NCBI GenBank assembly: GCA_016190145.1
Contig: JACPRD010000135.1
Coordinates: 1-64,000 of the forward strand
Direction of reading: 5' to 3'
DNA from: Planctomycetota bacterium
Lineage (GTDB): Bacteria > Planctomycetota > MHYJ01 > WSZJ01
DNA: 64,000 nt
Below are positions 51,590 to 61,395 of this stretch, piece after piece. The notes beneath the pieces are model-generated. The model searched no databases, was not told where the DNA came from, and saw nothing but the letters and a program-made list of their open reading frames with translations. A program made the position numbers and the translations under genes. Each line of letters opens with the position of its first letter. Positions within the stretch are counted from its first letter, which is position 1.

Positions 51590-52384
51590 ATGCGACTCCC
51601 GCTCCGACGGCTGCCGGCGGCCTGCTTCGAACGCTACGTCGCGATCGGCGACAGCTCCACCGAGGGGCTCGAGGACGCCGACGGCGCGGGGGGCTACCGC
51701 GGCTGGGCGAACCGGCTGGCGGAACGCATCGCGGAAGCGCAGGGCGGTCTGCTCTATGCGAACCTGGGCGTGCGGGGGCTGCGCGCCCGGGAGATCCGCG
51801 AGGGGCAGCTCGGTCCCGCGCTCGAGATGAAGCCCGACCTCGCGACGGTCTTCGCGGGCTCGAACGACATGCTCGACCGCGACTTCGACCCGCACGTTCT
51901 TCAGGAGGAAGTCGCGCGCATGCAGGGCGCCCTCGTCGCGGCCGGCGCGGTCGTGCTGACGTTCACGCTGCCGGATCTCACCGGCGTGATGCCGATCGGC
52001 CGCCTCCTGGCGCGCCGCGTGAGGGCGATGAACGATGCGCTCAAGCAGGCCTCGGCCCGCACGGGGGCCCGGCTCGTCGACTTCGCCGCCCACCCCGTCG
52101 GCTCGGACCCCCGGCTCTGGACCGAAGACCGCTTCCATGTGAATGCCGAAGGCCACGCCCGGATCGCGGCCGCGCTCGCGCAGGCGCTGGGACTGCCCGG
52201 GACCGACGACGCCTGGAGCCGGCCGCTCCCCGGGACCGACGCGCGCGGGCGCCTGAAGCGCTGGTCGGAGACATGCCGGTGGTTCCGCCGGCACCTGCTC
52301 CGCCGCGTCTTGTCCGGCAACCCTCCGTCGGACGCGTTCCTTCCCAAGCGCCCCCGGCTCGAGCCCGTGATTCCGCGCGGTTGA
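51590..52384 (+). CDS. SGNH/GDSL hydrolase
   Basis: YVAIGDSSTEGLED, VFAGSNDML, DRFHVNAEGHARIA. Confidence 0.85.
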   Translation: MRLPLRRLPAACFERYVAIGDSSTEGLEDADGAGGYRGWANRLAERIAEAQGGLLYANLGVRGLRAREIREGQLGPALEMKPDLATVFAGSNDMLDRDFDPHVLQEEVARMQGALVAAGAVVLTFTLPDLTGVMPIGRLLARRVRAMNDALKQASARTGARLVDFAAHPVGSDPRLWTEDRFHVNAEGHARIAAALAQALGLPGTDDAWSRPLPGTDARGRLKRWSETCRWFRRHLLRRVLSGNPPSDAFLPKRPRLEPVIPRG

Positions 52385-52532
52385 TTCGAGAGCGCCGGCG
52401 GATTTACGATGGGGGTCGGCAGGACACCTGCGACCCGTCCGGGTCGCCCCCGGCCCCTGACGCGATCCGCGCGGGCCGCGGCGCCGAATGACCCTGCCTC
52501 GGACCCATCACCCGCAACTCAGGAGGCCGATC

Positions 52533-53000
52533 ATGAGCGCTCCCATTCCCGATCGCATCGAGAAAACGGCGGTGTTGAACGCGCCGCTCGCGCGCGTCTG
52601 GCGGGCCATCGCCGACGCGAAGGAATTTGGCCAGTGGTTCGGTGCCGCACTGGAAGGCGCCTTCGTCGAAGGCCAGCGCACCCGGGGCCGGATCACCCAC
52701 CGCGGATACGAGCACCTGATGCTCGAAGTCACCGTGGAACGCGTGGAGCCGCAGCGGCTCCTCTCGTTCCGGTGGCATCCCTATGCCGTCGACCTGCGGA
52801 CGGACTATTCCTCCGAGCCCCCCACGCTCGTCGAATTCAGGCTGGAAGAGGCGGGTCGGAACACGACGCTCACGATCGTGGAATCCGGGTTCGACCGGAT
52901 CCCCGCCGAGCGCCGCGCCGAAGCCTGGCGGCAGAACGACGAGGGCTGGACAGCGCAGATGAAGGCGATCGCGGAGCACGTCGGGCGGCAGGCCGCTTGA
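52533..53000 (+). CDS. SRPBCC (AHSA1-like) protein
   Basis: IEKTAVLNAPLARVWRAIADAKEFGQWFGAALEG...LLSFRWHPY. Confidence 0.8.
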   Translation: MSAPIPDRIEKTAVLNAPLARVWRAIADAKEFGQWFGAALEGAFVEGQRTRGRITHRGYEHLMLEVTVERVEPQRLLSFRWHPYAVDLRTDYSSEPPTLVEFRLEEAGRNTTLTIVESGFDRIPAERRAEAWRQNDEGWTAQMKAIAEHVGRQAA

Positions 53001-53082
53001 AGAGCGGCCGGGCCCGAGTCTAGGATGCCGCCGGAAGTGTGCTCCGGAGCGCCCCCCTGCCGTCCAGGACACGAGGTCAGCC

Positions 53083-53589
53083 ATGACCACGAAATCGATC
53101 GCTACGTGGGCAAACTGTTGCGCCGGTTTCGACGTCGACCCTCAGGGCAAGCCGACCGGATCCCAATCCGACGGAGGCCTCGTCGACCTGATCGCCCCGG
53201 GAACAGGGCCGGAGGAGTGGGAGGGATTCTGGGCCGCGCTGCGGCGTGGGCCCTTTGTGCTCAGCGCCTATCGGGACGGTTGTCCCATTCCGATGCCGGA
53301 AACGGCCGCCTGGAGCCTTGCCGAAACTCAGACCGCTACCATGCGTGTGACCGTGCGCACCGGCACGGTCAGCGCCGACTGCCACTTTTTCGGGGGCGAC
53401 TTGGAGATGTCCCTCGACCCGCGCGAAGTGTCCAGCGAACAGGCCTTCCAGTCCCTTCTCGCCCTGATGCGGTCGATCGCGAGCGCGATCAGGCTGCCCG
53501 TTCTGGCCGCGCCGGAGAATGGCGGCGTGGCGAGGGCGTTCCTGCGCGTACGGCCGAACGGGCAGGCGGAGTCCCTGCAGCCGGGATAG
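53083..53589 (+). CDS. Hypothetical protein
   Basis: 168-aa ORF. Confidence 0.5.
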   Translation: MTTKSIATWANCCAGFDVDPQGKPTGSQSDGGLVDLIAPGTGPEEWEGFWAALRRGPFVLSAYRDGCPIPMPETAAWSLAETQTATMRVTVRTGTVSADCHFFGGDLEMSLDPREVSSEQAFQSLLALMRSIASAIRLPVLAAPENGGVARAFLRVRPNGQAESLQPG

Positions 53590-53663
53590 CGCGAGCCCGA
53601 TGGACCATTGGAAACCTCGAGCTTGCACCGCCCGCGACCACCTGACGCACCGGCCAATTCCGC

Positions 53664-54494
53664 CTATCGCGGCATCGCGACCGGCGTCACCTCCACCTTC
53701 GTCTCCGCCCCGTTGCGCATGACCGTGAAGGTGATCGCCTTCCCCGGACGCGCGGGCAGCACACCCTTCGCGTAGTCGAGAAGGCCCTTCACCTCGACGT
53801 CGCCGACCTTCTTGATGAGATCCCCGACCAGCAGACCCGAGGACTTCCCTCCCCCCTTCGGGTGCAGTTGCCCGACCATCAGCCCGTCGATCGAGGCCTT
53901 CATGTTCGGCATGACCCCGATGAACGGGATTTCCTCGGGCTTGAGCGAAACGAGCGCGGGGAGCTTCTCGGGCTTGCTGACGACCTTTGCCGCGACGATC
54001 TTCACTTCCCTGAGCGGCGGCATCCCGTCCCGCTCCGTAGCCGCTTCGTCCTCGATCTTCGTCAGCACGTCCAGCCCCTCGGTCACCTGGCCGAAGACCG
54101 TGTACTGGTTGTCGAGGAACGCCGCCTCCGCGAAGCACAGGAAGAACTGGCTTCCCGCGGAGTTCGGCTCGAACGTGCGAGCCATCGAGAGGGTGCCTTT
54201 CACGTGCTTGCGCGCGTTGAACTCGGCGGGCAGGTAGTACCCGGGTCCGCCGCCGCCGGTCCCCTGCGGATCGCCCCCCTGCGCCATGAATCCCTTCACG
54301 ATCCGGTGGAACTTCACCCCGTCGTAGAACTTCTTGTCGCAGAGCGACAGGAAACTCACGACCGTATTCGGGGCGTCCTGCATGTAGAGTTCGATTTTCA
54401 GCGTCCCGAAGTTCGTCTCCATCGAGACGACGGGGTTGTCGGCGGCGAAGAGCGGCGTCGCGAGCAGCAGGACGGCGGCGAGGAGGCGGGGCAT
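53664..54494 (-). CDS. Cyclophilin-type peptidyl-prolyl isomerase with PDZ-like C-terminus
   Basis: NFGTLKIELYMQDAPNTVVSFLSLCDKKFYDGVKFHRIVKGFMAQGGDPQGTGGGGPGY; SGLLVGDLIKKVGDVEVKGLLDYAKGV. Confidence 0.9.
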   Translation of the reverse strand: MPRLLAAVLLLATPLFAADNPVVSMETNFGTLKIELYMQDAPNTVVSFLSLCDKKFYDGVKFHRIVKGFMAQGGDPQGTGGGGPGYYLPAEFNARKHVKGTLSMARTFEPNSAGSQFFLCFAEAAFLDNQYTVFGQVTEGLDVLTKIEDEAATERDGMPPLREVKIVAAKVVSKPEKLPALVSLKPEEIPFIGVMPNMKASIDGLMVGQLHPKGGGKSSGLLVGDLIKKVGDVEVKGLLDYAKGVLPARPGKAITFTVMRNGAETKVEVTPVAMPR

Positions 54495-54533
54495 CGTGGG
54501 CTCCTGAATCGGGGTGAAACGGAGCCCGCGACT

Positions 54534-55475
54534 CTAACCTGCCTTGCGGAACAGGTCGAGGAAGCGGTCTTCGTAATCCTTGAAGACTCCCAGCCGGTCG
54601 AGTTCCTGCTTGAGTTCGAAAGACCTGGCCGGGTCCTGCGCGGCCTGGCGGAAGAGGCGCTCGACGCGGGCACGGTCGGCGTCGGAAGGGCCGGGTTCAG
54701 GCTCGTCCGGAGATTCGGGCTCCACGACGTTTTCGCAGTCGTCGGTCCGGACTTCCATGGCGCTCTGGATCTTCGAAACGAGTCCGGTGAGCTGCCGGTC
54801 GATGTTCTTCTCGTACCGCACCAGTTCCTCGACGTCGACCTCGATGCCGGAGAGCGCCGAGAAGGATTCCAGGACGGTCCGCGAGGCCTTGGGATAGGGG
54901 ATCTGGGCGGCCATGGCGGGGATCTCTCCCAGCAGGCCGACGCCGCGCAGGCCGCGCTCGGCGGCCGCGAGCAGGAAGACGCCGTTCAGGCCCGAGATGC
55001 GCCCGGACTCGAGCGGCGAAATGTCGTGGCGCTTGAGGGCCGCCAGCCCCTCCGCATCCGTCGCGACTCCGACGACGCGCGACGGACTCGAGGGGAGCAT
55101 GTCCGTCGCCATCGATGCGAACGTGTACACCTCGCCCACGCCGAGCCGGGCGGCGGTGTCGAGGAGGCGCGCGCAGAAGGCGGCGCCGCGGCCGGGCGGG
55201 GGCTGGGATTCGCCGAGGAACAAGGCGACGTCGCGGCCGTCTTTCGGATTTTTCCAAAGGAAGAGGCGTCCTTGTGGCGGCGGGGCCTGGGTGACGAGAC
55301 CGTCCTTCACATCGACTTCCTGCACGTCGAACAGATCGGAGGCCGGAATCGGCGGCACTTCCCGCATCTGAAGCCGGGACATCAGGTAGAAGCCGGCATT
55401 CAGCGCGACGTGGCCCATGCCGGGCCAGACTGCGATGAGAGTGGTGGTCGCTTTCTGGCGGGTCATGTCTGTCAT
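54534..55475 (-). CDS. PAC2-family protein (proteasome assembly chaperone-like)
   Basis: TTTLIAVWPGMGHVALNAGFYLM...GVGEVYTFASMATDML...GVGLLGEIPAMAAQIPYPKASRTVLESF. Confidence 0.7.
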   Translation of the reverse strand: MTDMTRQKATTTLIAVWPGMGHVALNAGFYLMSRLQMREVPPIPASDLFDVQEVDVKDGLVTQAPPPQGRLFLWKNPKDGRDVALFLGESQPPPGRGAAFCARLLDTAARLGVGEVYTFASMATDMLPSSPSRVVGVATDAEGLAALKRHDISPLESGRISGLNGVFLLAAAERGLRGVGLLGEIPAMAAQIPYPKASRTVLESFSALSGIEVDVEELVRYEKNIDRQLTGLVSKIQSAMEVRTDDCENVVEPESPDEPEPGPSDADRARVERLFRQAAQDPARSFELKQELDRLGVFKDYEDRFLDLFRKAG

Positions 55476-55747
55476 GGCAGTCTTCCTCCTGAAGCGGCCG
55501 GGCCCGAAGATCGATCCGGACCGGGTTCGCCGCACCATAGTGCAGATACCGTGCCAGTTCGGAAATTGGAAGAACGGCGCAGGCGATATCGATTCTTCCT
55601 GGAAGTGCCCCCCGGAATCGCCCGAGCCTGCCGGCAGATTTCGGAGTCTGAGAAAAAATCGGTCCGGCCCGCTAAGTCGTTTGATGTGTGATGCACCGTC
55701 TGCCGGCCACGGCAGCCCCGCCAAAAAGCTACACTGCACTTCCCCCC

Positions 55748-56440
55748 ATGCTCAAAGCCGTTACCTTCGACGCCGGCGAAACCCTCGTCCGCCCCCGCGG
55801 CTCCTACGGCGCCGTCTACGAACGCGTCACCGCCACGTTCGGAATGCGCATCCCCGCGCGCATCTTCGACGAGGAAATTCCGCGCGCCTTCCGGGCGCTC
55901 GAATGGCCGCTGCGCACGTCTCCGGAAATCGAGCGGCGGCGCTGGGAAGAAGTGACGCGCAAGGTGCACGAGGCCCTTCCCGCGGATCTGCCGTTCAAGG
56001 AATGGTTCGAGGCGGTCTACCAGGCGTTCGCCGAGCCCGCGGTGTGGGAGCCCCTTCCCGGCGCCGCCGAAACCCTCAGGGCGCTGCGCGCCATGGGCCT
56101 GCGGACCGCGACGATTTCGAACTGGGACGAACGGCTGACCGGCGTGCTCGACGGGCTCGCGCTCGCACCGCTTCTCGACGCCACCTTCATCGCGCCCGAC
56201 GTCGGCTGGCGCAAGCCCGCGAAGGAAATCTTCCTCGCCGCCTGCCGCGCGCTCGGCGCGTTCCCCGACGAGACGCTTCACGTCGGCGACTCCCCCGCCG
56301 AAGACGTCACCGGCGCGCGCGCCGCAGGCCTCCACGCCGTTCTCTTCCGCCCCTCCGACCCCACCGCCCTGCGCCACCTCTCTCACCTGTTGCACAGCGC
56401 CCCCCTCGTCATGCACACTGGCGCGCTTCCCCGGGAATAG
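55748..56440 (+). CDS. HAD-superfamily hydrolase
   Basis: LKAVTFDAGETLVRPRG, ATISNWDERL, HVGDSPAEDVTGARAAG. Confidence 0.85.
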   Translation: MLKAVTFDAGETLVRPRGSYGAVYERVTATFGMRIPARIFDEEIPRAFRALEWPLRTSPEIERRRWEEVTRKVHEALPADLPFKEWFEAVYQAFAEPAVWEPLPGAAETLRALRAMGLRTATISNWDERLTGVLDGLALAPLLDATFIAPDVGWRKPAKEIFLAACRALGAFPDETLHVGDSPAEDVTGARAAGLHAVLFRPSDPTALRHLSHLLHSAPLVMHTGALPRE

Positions 56441-56490
56441 TCCCGCCTTCCGGCCTGTTCTCAATCCCGCAGGGGATCATCGAGGCCTTC

Positions 56491-56889
56491 ATGAAAAAGC
56501 TCTTTGTCGTCCCGCTCGCCCTCTCCGCGGCGCTCGCGATTGCCGACCACAAGGACGGCCAGCCCGCCGAGCCCCAGGTGCTCAAGGGCGAGGTGGTGGC
56601 GCTGACGCTGTACCTGACGGAGGAGATGCACGGGGCCGAGGGCGCGACCGAGGCGCTCGCGGCTCTTCGCGGCGGCTCCCCCGCCGGCCTGCTCGCGGCG
56701 GACGGGACGGTGACGCTGATCCTGGTCACGTCGCAGGAGGGGGGCGAGGCGCTCAAGTACGTGGCGCACAATGTCGAAATCACGGGGACCATCCACGAAC
56801 ACGGGGGGATGCGCGCGATCGTTCCGAAGTCGGTAGTGGACCTGGGTGCGGTGGAAACGAAGCCCGTGGGCGGGCACGAACACAAGTAG
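56491..56889 (+). CDS. Exported protein, Cys-free paralog of 56930-57328
   Basis: LKGEVVALTLYLTEEMHGAEG...GSPAGLLAADGTVTLILV aligns with the downstream gene. Confidence 0.55.
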   Translation: MKKLFVVPLALSAALAIADHKDGQPAEPQVLKGEVVALTLYLTEEMHGAEGATEALAALRGGSPAGLLAADGTVTLILVTSQEGGEALKYVAHNVEITGTIHEHGGMRAIVPKSVVDLGAVETKPVGGHEHK

Positions 56890-56929
56890 TCGGATCCTGA
56901 CGTAAGCGAACCTTTGAGGAGGGCAGGGA

Positions 56930-57328
56930 ATGAAGCTGCGTTGCGTGTTGTGCGTGGGGCTGGCGGCGATGCTGGCCGGGCTGGCGCTGATGGCGCGTGC
57001 GGAGGACAAGAAGGAGGAGGTGACGATCAAGGGCGAGGTCGTGGACATGGCGTGCTGGCTCGAGGAGGGGAAGATGGGGCCGGACCATGCGAAGTGCGCG
57101 AAGGGGTGCGTGAGTGGCGGGACGCCGGCGGGGATCGTGACGGAGGACGGGTCGGTGTATCTCGTGGTGGTTCACGGCAAGGACGGGAAGTCTCCGTTGT
57201 CGCACGTGGCGGAGATGGTGGAGGTGAAGGGTCACGTGGTGGAGCGGGGCGGGATCAAGGGGATCGTTGCGACATCGTGCACGAAGGTCGAGGCCAAGGG
57301 TGAGGGTTCGGAAGGATCGCACAAGTAG
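56930..57328 (+). CDS. Exported Cys-rich protein
   Basis: IKGEVVDMACWLEEGKMGPDHAKCAKGCVSGGTPAGIVTEDGSVYLVV; signal peptide. Confidence 0.6.
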   Translation: MKLRCVLCVGLAAMLAGLALMARAEDKKEEVTIKGEVVDMACWLEEGKMGPDHAKCAKGCVSGGTPAGIVTEDGSVYLVVVHGKDGKSPLSHVAEMVEVKGHVVERGGIKGIVATSCTKVEAKGEGSEGSHK

Positions 57329-57406
57329 AAGAACGGCAACCGCGATTCGAGGGGCCGGCCGCGAGGCCGGCCTCTTTCGTTTGGCGATCGGTCGACCGGC
57401 CGCCGC

Positions 57407-57533
57407 GTTCGGAGTTCGGAGTTCGGCGCCCGGAGTTTATTGCTGAGAACGGCCTGGGCTTGTTGAATCGGATGCCGGGCGCATGCTGCAACGCCGAACT
57501 CAACGCCGAACGCCGAACTCCGAACGCCGAACG
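57407..57533. repeat. Heptamer GTTCGGM tandem repeats in inverted orientation around a roughly 64-nt spacer
   Basis: GTTCGGA GTTCGGA GTTCGGC at 57407-57427; GCCGAAC/TCCGAAC units at about 57492-57533. Confidence 0.75.
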
Positions 57534-57556
57534 CCCGTCGCGCCGTCGATCCCTCG

Positions 57557-59074
57557 ATGACCCCGACCACTCCCGAATCCGCATCCCGCACGTCGGTCCG
57601 CTGGGCGGCCTGGTCGCTCTGCGGCGCGGGCGTCGTCGCCGTGGCCTGGCGCGTGGCCGCGCTCTCGAAGGCGTTCGTGTGGGGGGACAGGTCCGGCTGG
57701 GCCGATCGGCCGATTGCTGAATTCGTCGCGTGGTGGCTCGTCGGCTGGCTGCTCTACGCCGCGGCGCTCCGGCTCGCCATGCCGCTCGCACCGCGCCTGC
57801 GCGCGCTCGGGATGATCCTCCTCGTGGCCGTCGCGGCGCGCGCCGCCTTCTTCGGCACGAACCCCATCCAGGAAGACGACGCCTACCGCTACCTCTGGGA
57901 CGGCCAGCAGGTGCTCGAAGGCGTCAATCCCTACCGCTACGCGCCCCGCGAAGTCCAGGTCGCCGAGGACCCTTCCCCGGACCTGCAGAAGCTCCAGAAG
58001 GTCCTCGAGGATCCGGCCGCGCGCGACAACTTCCGCAAGATCAACAACACTGTCGTCCCGACGGTCTACCCGCCGCTCAACATGGCCGTCTTCGCCGCCT
58101 GCCAGAAGGCAGCGCCCTGGAAACTCGACGGCCTGCGCGCCGCGTTCCTGCTCCTCGAGATCGCGACGATCCTCCTCCTCTGGTTCGCCCTGCGCGCCGC
58201 CGGCGCGAACCCCCACTGGGCCGCCGTCTACGCCTGGTGCCCCATGGTCATCAAGGAGATGTCCAACTCTCCCCACCACGACGCTCTCGTCGGGGCCATG
58301 CTCGCCGCCTTCCTCCTCGCCGCCGTCTGCGAGCGCCCGCGCACCGCCGCCCTCTTCCTCGCCCTCGCCACCGCCGCCAAGCTCTACCCCATCGCCCTCG
58401 CCCCCGTCCTCCTCGCCTGGACCTGGCGCCGCGACCGCCGCGCCGCCCTCGCCGCCGCCGCCGTCCTCGCCGCCACCCTCGCCGCCCTCTGGGCCCCCTT
58501 CTATGAACCCGGCATCTTCCGCGGCACCGGCACCTTCGCCACGGAATGGTCCTCCAACTCCGGCGCCTTCGACCTCCTCGCCCGCGCCTGCCGCCGCTGG
58601 CTCCCCCGCGGCGACCACCCCATGCGATTTCTCGGCGCCCAGGGCCTCCGCGGCGACATCTTCGCCCGCATCGCCGCCGGTGCCGCCGCCGCCGCCTGGA
58701 TCGCCTGGGTCGCCACCCGCCCCCGCTTCCCTAAACCCGCCATCGCCCGCCTCGGCCGCCCCTGGGACCTCCCCTTCCGCTGCTTCCTCGCCCTCGCCCT
58801 CCCGTTCGCCATCGCCCCCGCCCAGCACCCCTGGTACTTCGCCGGCATCCTCCCGTTCGTCGCGCTCTTTCCGTATCGCTCGTGGGTGATGCTCACGGGC
58901 CTCCTGGGCCTCTACTATCTGAAGTTCCATTTCCGGTATCACCCGGAGATGGGGGAAGAGGCGGACCGGTTCGCGGAGGTGCGCGCGCTGGAGTACGCGC
59001 CGTTCTACGCCGCGCTCATCTGGGAGGGTGTGAAGGGGTGGCTGGCGTGGCGGAGGGTTCGGGATGGCGCGTAG
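57557..59074 (+). CDS. Integral membrane glycosyltransferase (GT87/mannosyltransferase-like)
   Basis: Multi-TM; QEDDAYRYLWDGQQVLEGVNPYRYAP; YPPLNMAVFA; HHDALVGAMLAAFLLA. Confidence 0.75.
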   Translation: MTPTTPESASRTSVRWAAWSLCGAGVVAVAWRVAALSKAFVWGDRSGWADRPIAEFVAWWLVGWLLYAAALRLAMPLAPRLRALGMILLVAVAARAAFFGTNPIQEDDAYRYLWDGQQVLEGVNPYRYAPREVQVAEDPSPDLQKLQKVLEDPAARDNFRKINNTVVPTVYPPLNMAVFAACQKAAPWKLDGLRAAFLLLEIATILLLWFALRAAGANPHWAAVYAWCPMVIKEMSNSPHHDALVGAMLAAFLLAAVCERPRTAALFLALATAAKLYPIALAPVLLAWTWRRDRRAALAAAAVLAATLAALWAPFYEPGIFRGTGTFATEWSSNSGAFDLLARACRRWLPRGDHPMRFLGAQGLRGDIFARIAAGAAAAAWIAWVATRPRFPKPAIARLGRPWDLPFRCFLALALPFAIAPAQHPWYFAGILPFVALFPYRSWVMLTGLLGLYYLKFHFRYHPEMGEEADRFAEVRALEYAPFYAALIWEGVKGWLAWRRVRDGA

Positions 59075-59924
59075 GGACCTGGTGGCGGATCTGCGCGACG
59101 TGCGGGTCCGGGTTCGGAAGGAGGCGATCCGGGAGGTAGCGCTGAAGCGTGTCCGGAGCGCGGCGAACGAAGTGGCGCTGCGGCTGCGGGACGATTCGCC
59201 GCGCGTACGCGATCTCGCGTGCTGGGCGCTGGGGACGATGGGAACCCGCGCGCACGCCGCGCGGATCGCGCGTCGGCTGCGGGATCCCGACGGGTGGACC
59301 CGGTGTCACGCCGCGGAGGCGCTCGGGTGGCTGCGCGCCCGGCGGTTCGCGCCGACGATTGCGAGGCTGCTCGCCGACCACAACTGGCTGGTTCGGGGCC
59401 ACGCGGTGCTGGCGCTCGGGGACCTGCGGTCGTTGCGCCACGGGCGGCGGATCGCGGAGATGCTCGACGACCCGCATCCCGGTGTGCGGGCGCCGGCCGC
59501 GATGGCACTCGCGATGCTGGGCCGCCGGCACCGGCTGCCCGAGATCGTCCGGCTGCTCGATTCGCCGCGGAGCCTGACGGGCGCCGTGACGGCCCTCAAT
59601 ATCCTCAGGGATCATCCGCTCTACCGGAAGTTGCGGTCACGGAGAATACGTGCGGCGCAGGGCGACACGCTCCGGAGTTTGCTGGCCCGTGCCGGCGTGA
59701 GGTTCGGCGCGACACGCGCGGGCCGCAGATGGCTCGGCAGGCCGTTCATGAAGTACCGCGCGGTGGCGGGTTACGACATCTACGGGATTCTCTGGGACGT
59801 CGCCGCCGACTTCGGGCCGGGCCGCATGGGTTACGTGGTTCGCAAAGGACGATTCGTGATCGCGGACATGGATGAGGCCGTCGCGGAACTCTCGAGGGAC
59901 GCCTATTCGAGCCGCTCGATGTAG
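59064..59924 (+). CDS. HEAT-repeat protein
   Basis: DDSPRVRDLACWALGTMGTRAHAARIARRLRDPDGWTRCHAAEALGWL. Confidence 0.7.
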   Translation: MARRDLVADLRDVRVRVRKEAIREVALKRVRSAANEVALRLRDDSPRVRDLACWALGTMGTRAHAARIARRLRDPDGWTRCHAAEALGWLRARRFAPTIARLLADHNWLVRGHAVLALGDLRSLRHGRRIAEMLDDPHPGVRAPAAMALAMLGRRHRLPEIVRLLDSPRSLTGAVTALNILRDHPLYRKLRSRRIRAAQGDTLRSLLARAGVRFGATRAGRRWLGRPFMKYRAVAGYDIYGILWDVAADFGPGRMGYVVRKGRFVIADMDEAVAELSRDAYSSRSM

Positions 59925-61276
59925 GAGATCCACTTCTTCTCGTACTCGTCCAGCTTCCCGTCCGGAAACACCGCCTTCACCGCGTCGGCCCACGCGGTCC
60001 CCTTCACAATTTCCGCGAACAGCTTCCTGAAATCCTTCCGGAAAGCCTCGTTGTCGCCTCGCAGGGCGTAGTAGACGACGGCCCAGGCCTGGGCGTAATG
60101 GGCGAGGACGTCGCCCGCTTCCCATTTGTCCCCGTCGCAGCGGAAGAAGTCGCGGAAGGGGACGTGGCGGAGCGCGGTGACGACTTCCTTGATGCGTTCG
60201 TAGCGCGTGACGAAGTCGCCGCGCGATTTCACGAGGGTGCCGAGGGTGAGGCGGGAGCCGTCCTCGGAGACGTCGCCCTTGCCGACGAATTCGGCGAGGC
60301 CTTCGTTGATCCAGTCGGGGCGCTGGGTGGTGAGGACGTCGAAGAACTGGTGCCAGCCCTCGTGCCAGAAGGTGTCGAGGGTTTCGGTGCCGATGCCGCA
60401 GACCCAGCCGCCGCCCTCGCGGTTGTAGAGCTGGATGTACTTGAAGTTGGGGTCGAAGAACCCGAGGGTGCTTTCGTGCGTGTCGTCGTCGCCGGCGGCC
60501 TTGGCGAAGTCGAGGAACTCCTGCTGGTTGCCGAGGAAAAAGACGCGGCAGACCTTGCCTTTGGGCCACTGGGCCTCGGTCATGCCGGAGAGCTTCATGT
60601 ATTCCTTCCGCGTGAGCTCGAGCATGTTGTAGACGTTCACGAGGTCGGCGGAGGGCTTGCAGAGCTGCTCCAGTTTGAACTTCTGAACGCCGTCGGCGGG
60701 GTTGATCTTCGCGGCCTCGGCCTCGATTTTGTCCATCCCGGCGGCCGTCACGCCCACGTCCGAGATGACCTGGTAGTGGCCCAGCTTCCCGGTGTACTCC
60801 AGCTTCTTCCAGGCGTGCGGCCAGCGTTTCCGGTACGGTCCCTCGATCACCGCCCGCAGCCGCTTCGCGCGGTCGGCATAGTCGGGGTCGATGGGCCCGT
60901 CGAGCAGCGCGAGGGCCTCTTCCCAGCGCCCGAACTCATGGAGCAGGTTCGCGTAATGGACTCGGAACCAGCAGTCCTTCTTGAGTTCCACGGCTTTCGC
61001 GAACGCCTCGAGCGCCTTCGTGTCCTGCCGCAGGTCCCAGTGGGCGTGGCCCTTGTTGCCCCACCAGACCCACTCGTCGTCGGGCTTCATCGTGCCTTTC
61101 GCGGCTTCGAGGACCGCGAGCGCCTCGGCCGGCTTGTCCTGGTCGATGAGGTCGATGGCCTTGTTGCAGGCTTTGATTCCCTGAAGCGGCGGGTCCTCCG
61201 CGAGGGCGGCGAGGGAGGAGAGGAGCAGGACTGCCGGGAGGAAGAGGCGGATCATGGGCCGCTGAGAGTGTTGCAT
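59903..61276 (-). CDS. Exported TPR protein with gluzincin-like (DUF1570-type) domain
   Basis: ETLDTFWHEGWHQFFDVLTTQRPDWINEGLAEFVG: HExxH-like HEGWH plus downstream E. Confidence 0.65.
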   Translation of the reverse strand: MQHSQRPMIRLFLPAVLLLSSLAALAEDPPLQGIKACNKAIDLIDQDKPAEALAVLEAAKGTMKPDDEWVWWGNKGHAHWDLRQDTKALEAFAKAVELKKDCWFRVHYANLLHEFGRWEEALALLDGPIDPDYADRAKRLRAVIEGPYRKRWPHAWKKLEYTGKLGHYQVISDVGVTAAGMDKIEAEAAKINPADGVQKFKLEQLCKPSADLVNVYNMLELTRKEYMKLSGMTEAQWPKGKVCRVFFLGNQQEFLDFAKAAGDDDTHESTLGFFDPNFKYIQLYNREGGGWVCGIGTETLDTFWHEGWHQFFDVLTTQRPDWINEGLAEFVGKGDVSEDGSRLTLGTLVKSRGDFVTRYERIKEVVTALRHVPFRDFFRCDGDKWEAGDVLAHYAQAWAVVYYALRGDNEAFRKDFRKLFAEIVKGTAWADAVKAVFPDGKLDEYEKKWISYIERLE

Positions 61277-61303
61277 GTTGAACGGGGGCGGATCAACCGG
61301 CGG

Positions 61304-61334
61304 GTTCGGCGTTCGGCGTTCGGAGTTCGGCGTT
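61304..61334 (+). repeat. GTTCGGM heptamer repeat, second locus
   Basis: GTTCGGC GTTCGGC GTTCGGA GTTCGGC GTT. Confidence 0.75.
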
Positions 61335-61367
61335 GAAGCTTTGCGATGTCGGAATCCGATAACTCGC

Positions 61368-61395
61368 TTGACATCCGTTAGTCTTGTGATATCAT
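61368..61395 (+). promoter_or_regulatory. Sigma70-like promoter TTGACA-16-TATCAT
   Basis: TTGACA 61368-61373, TATCAT 61390-61395. Confidence 0.45.
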
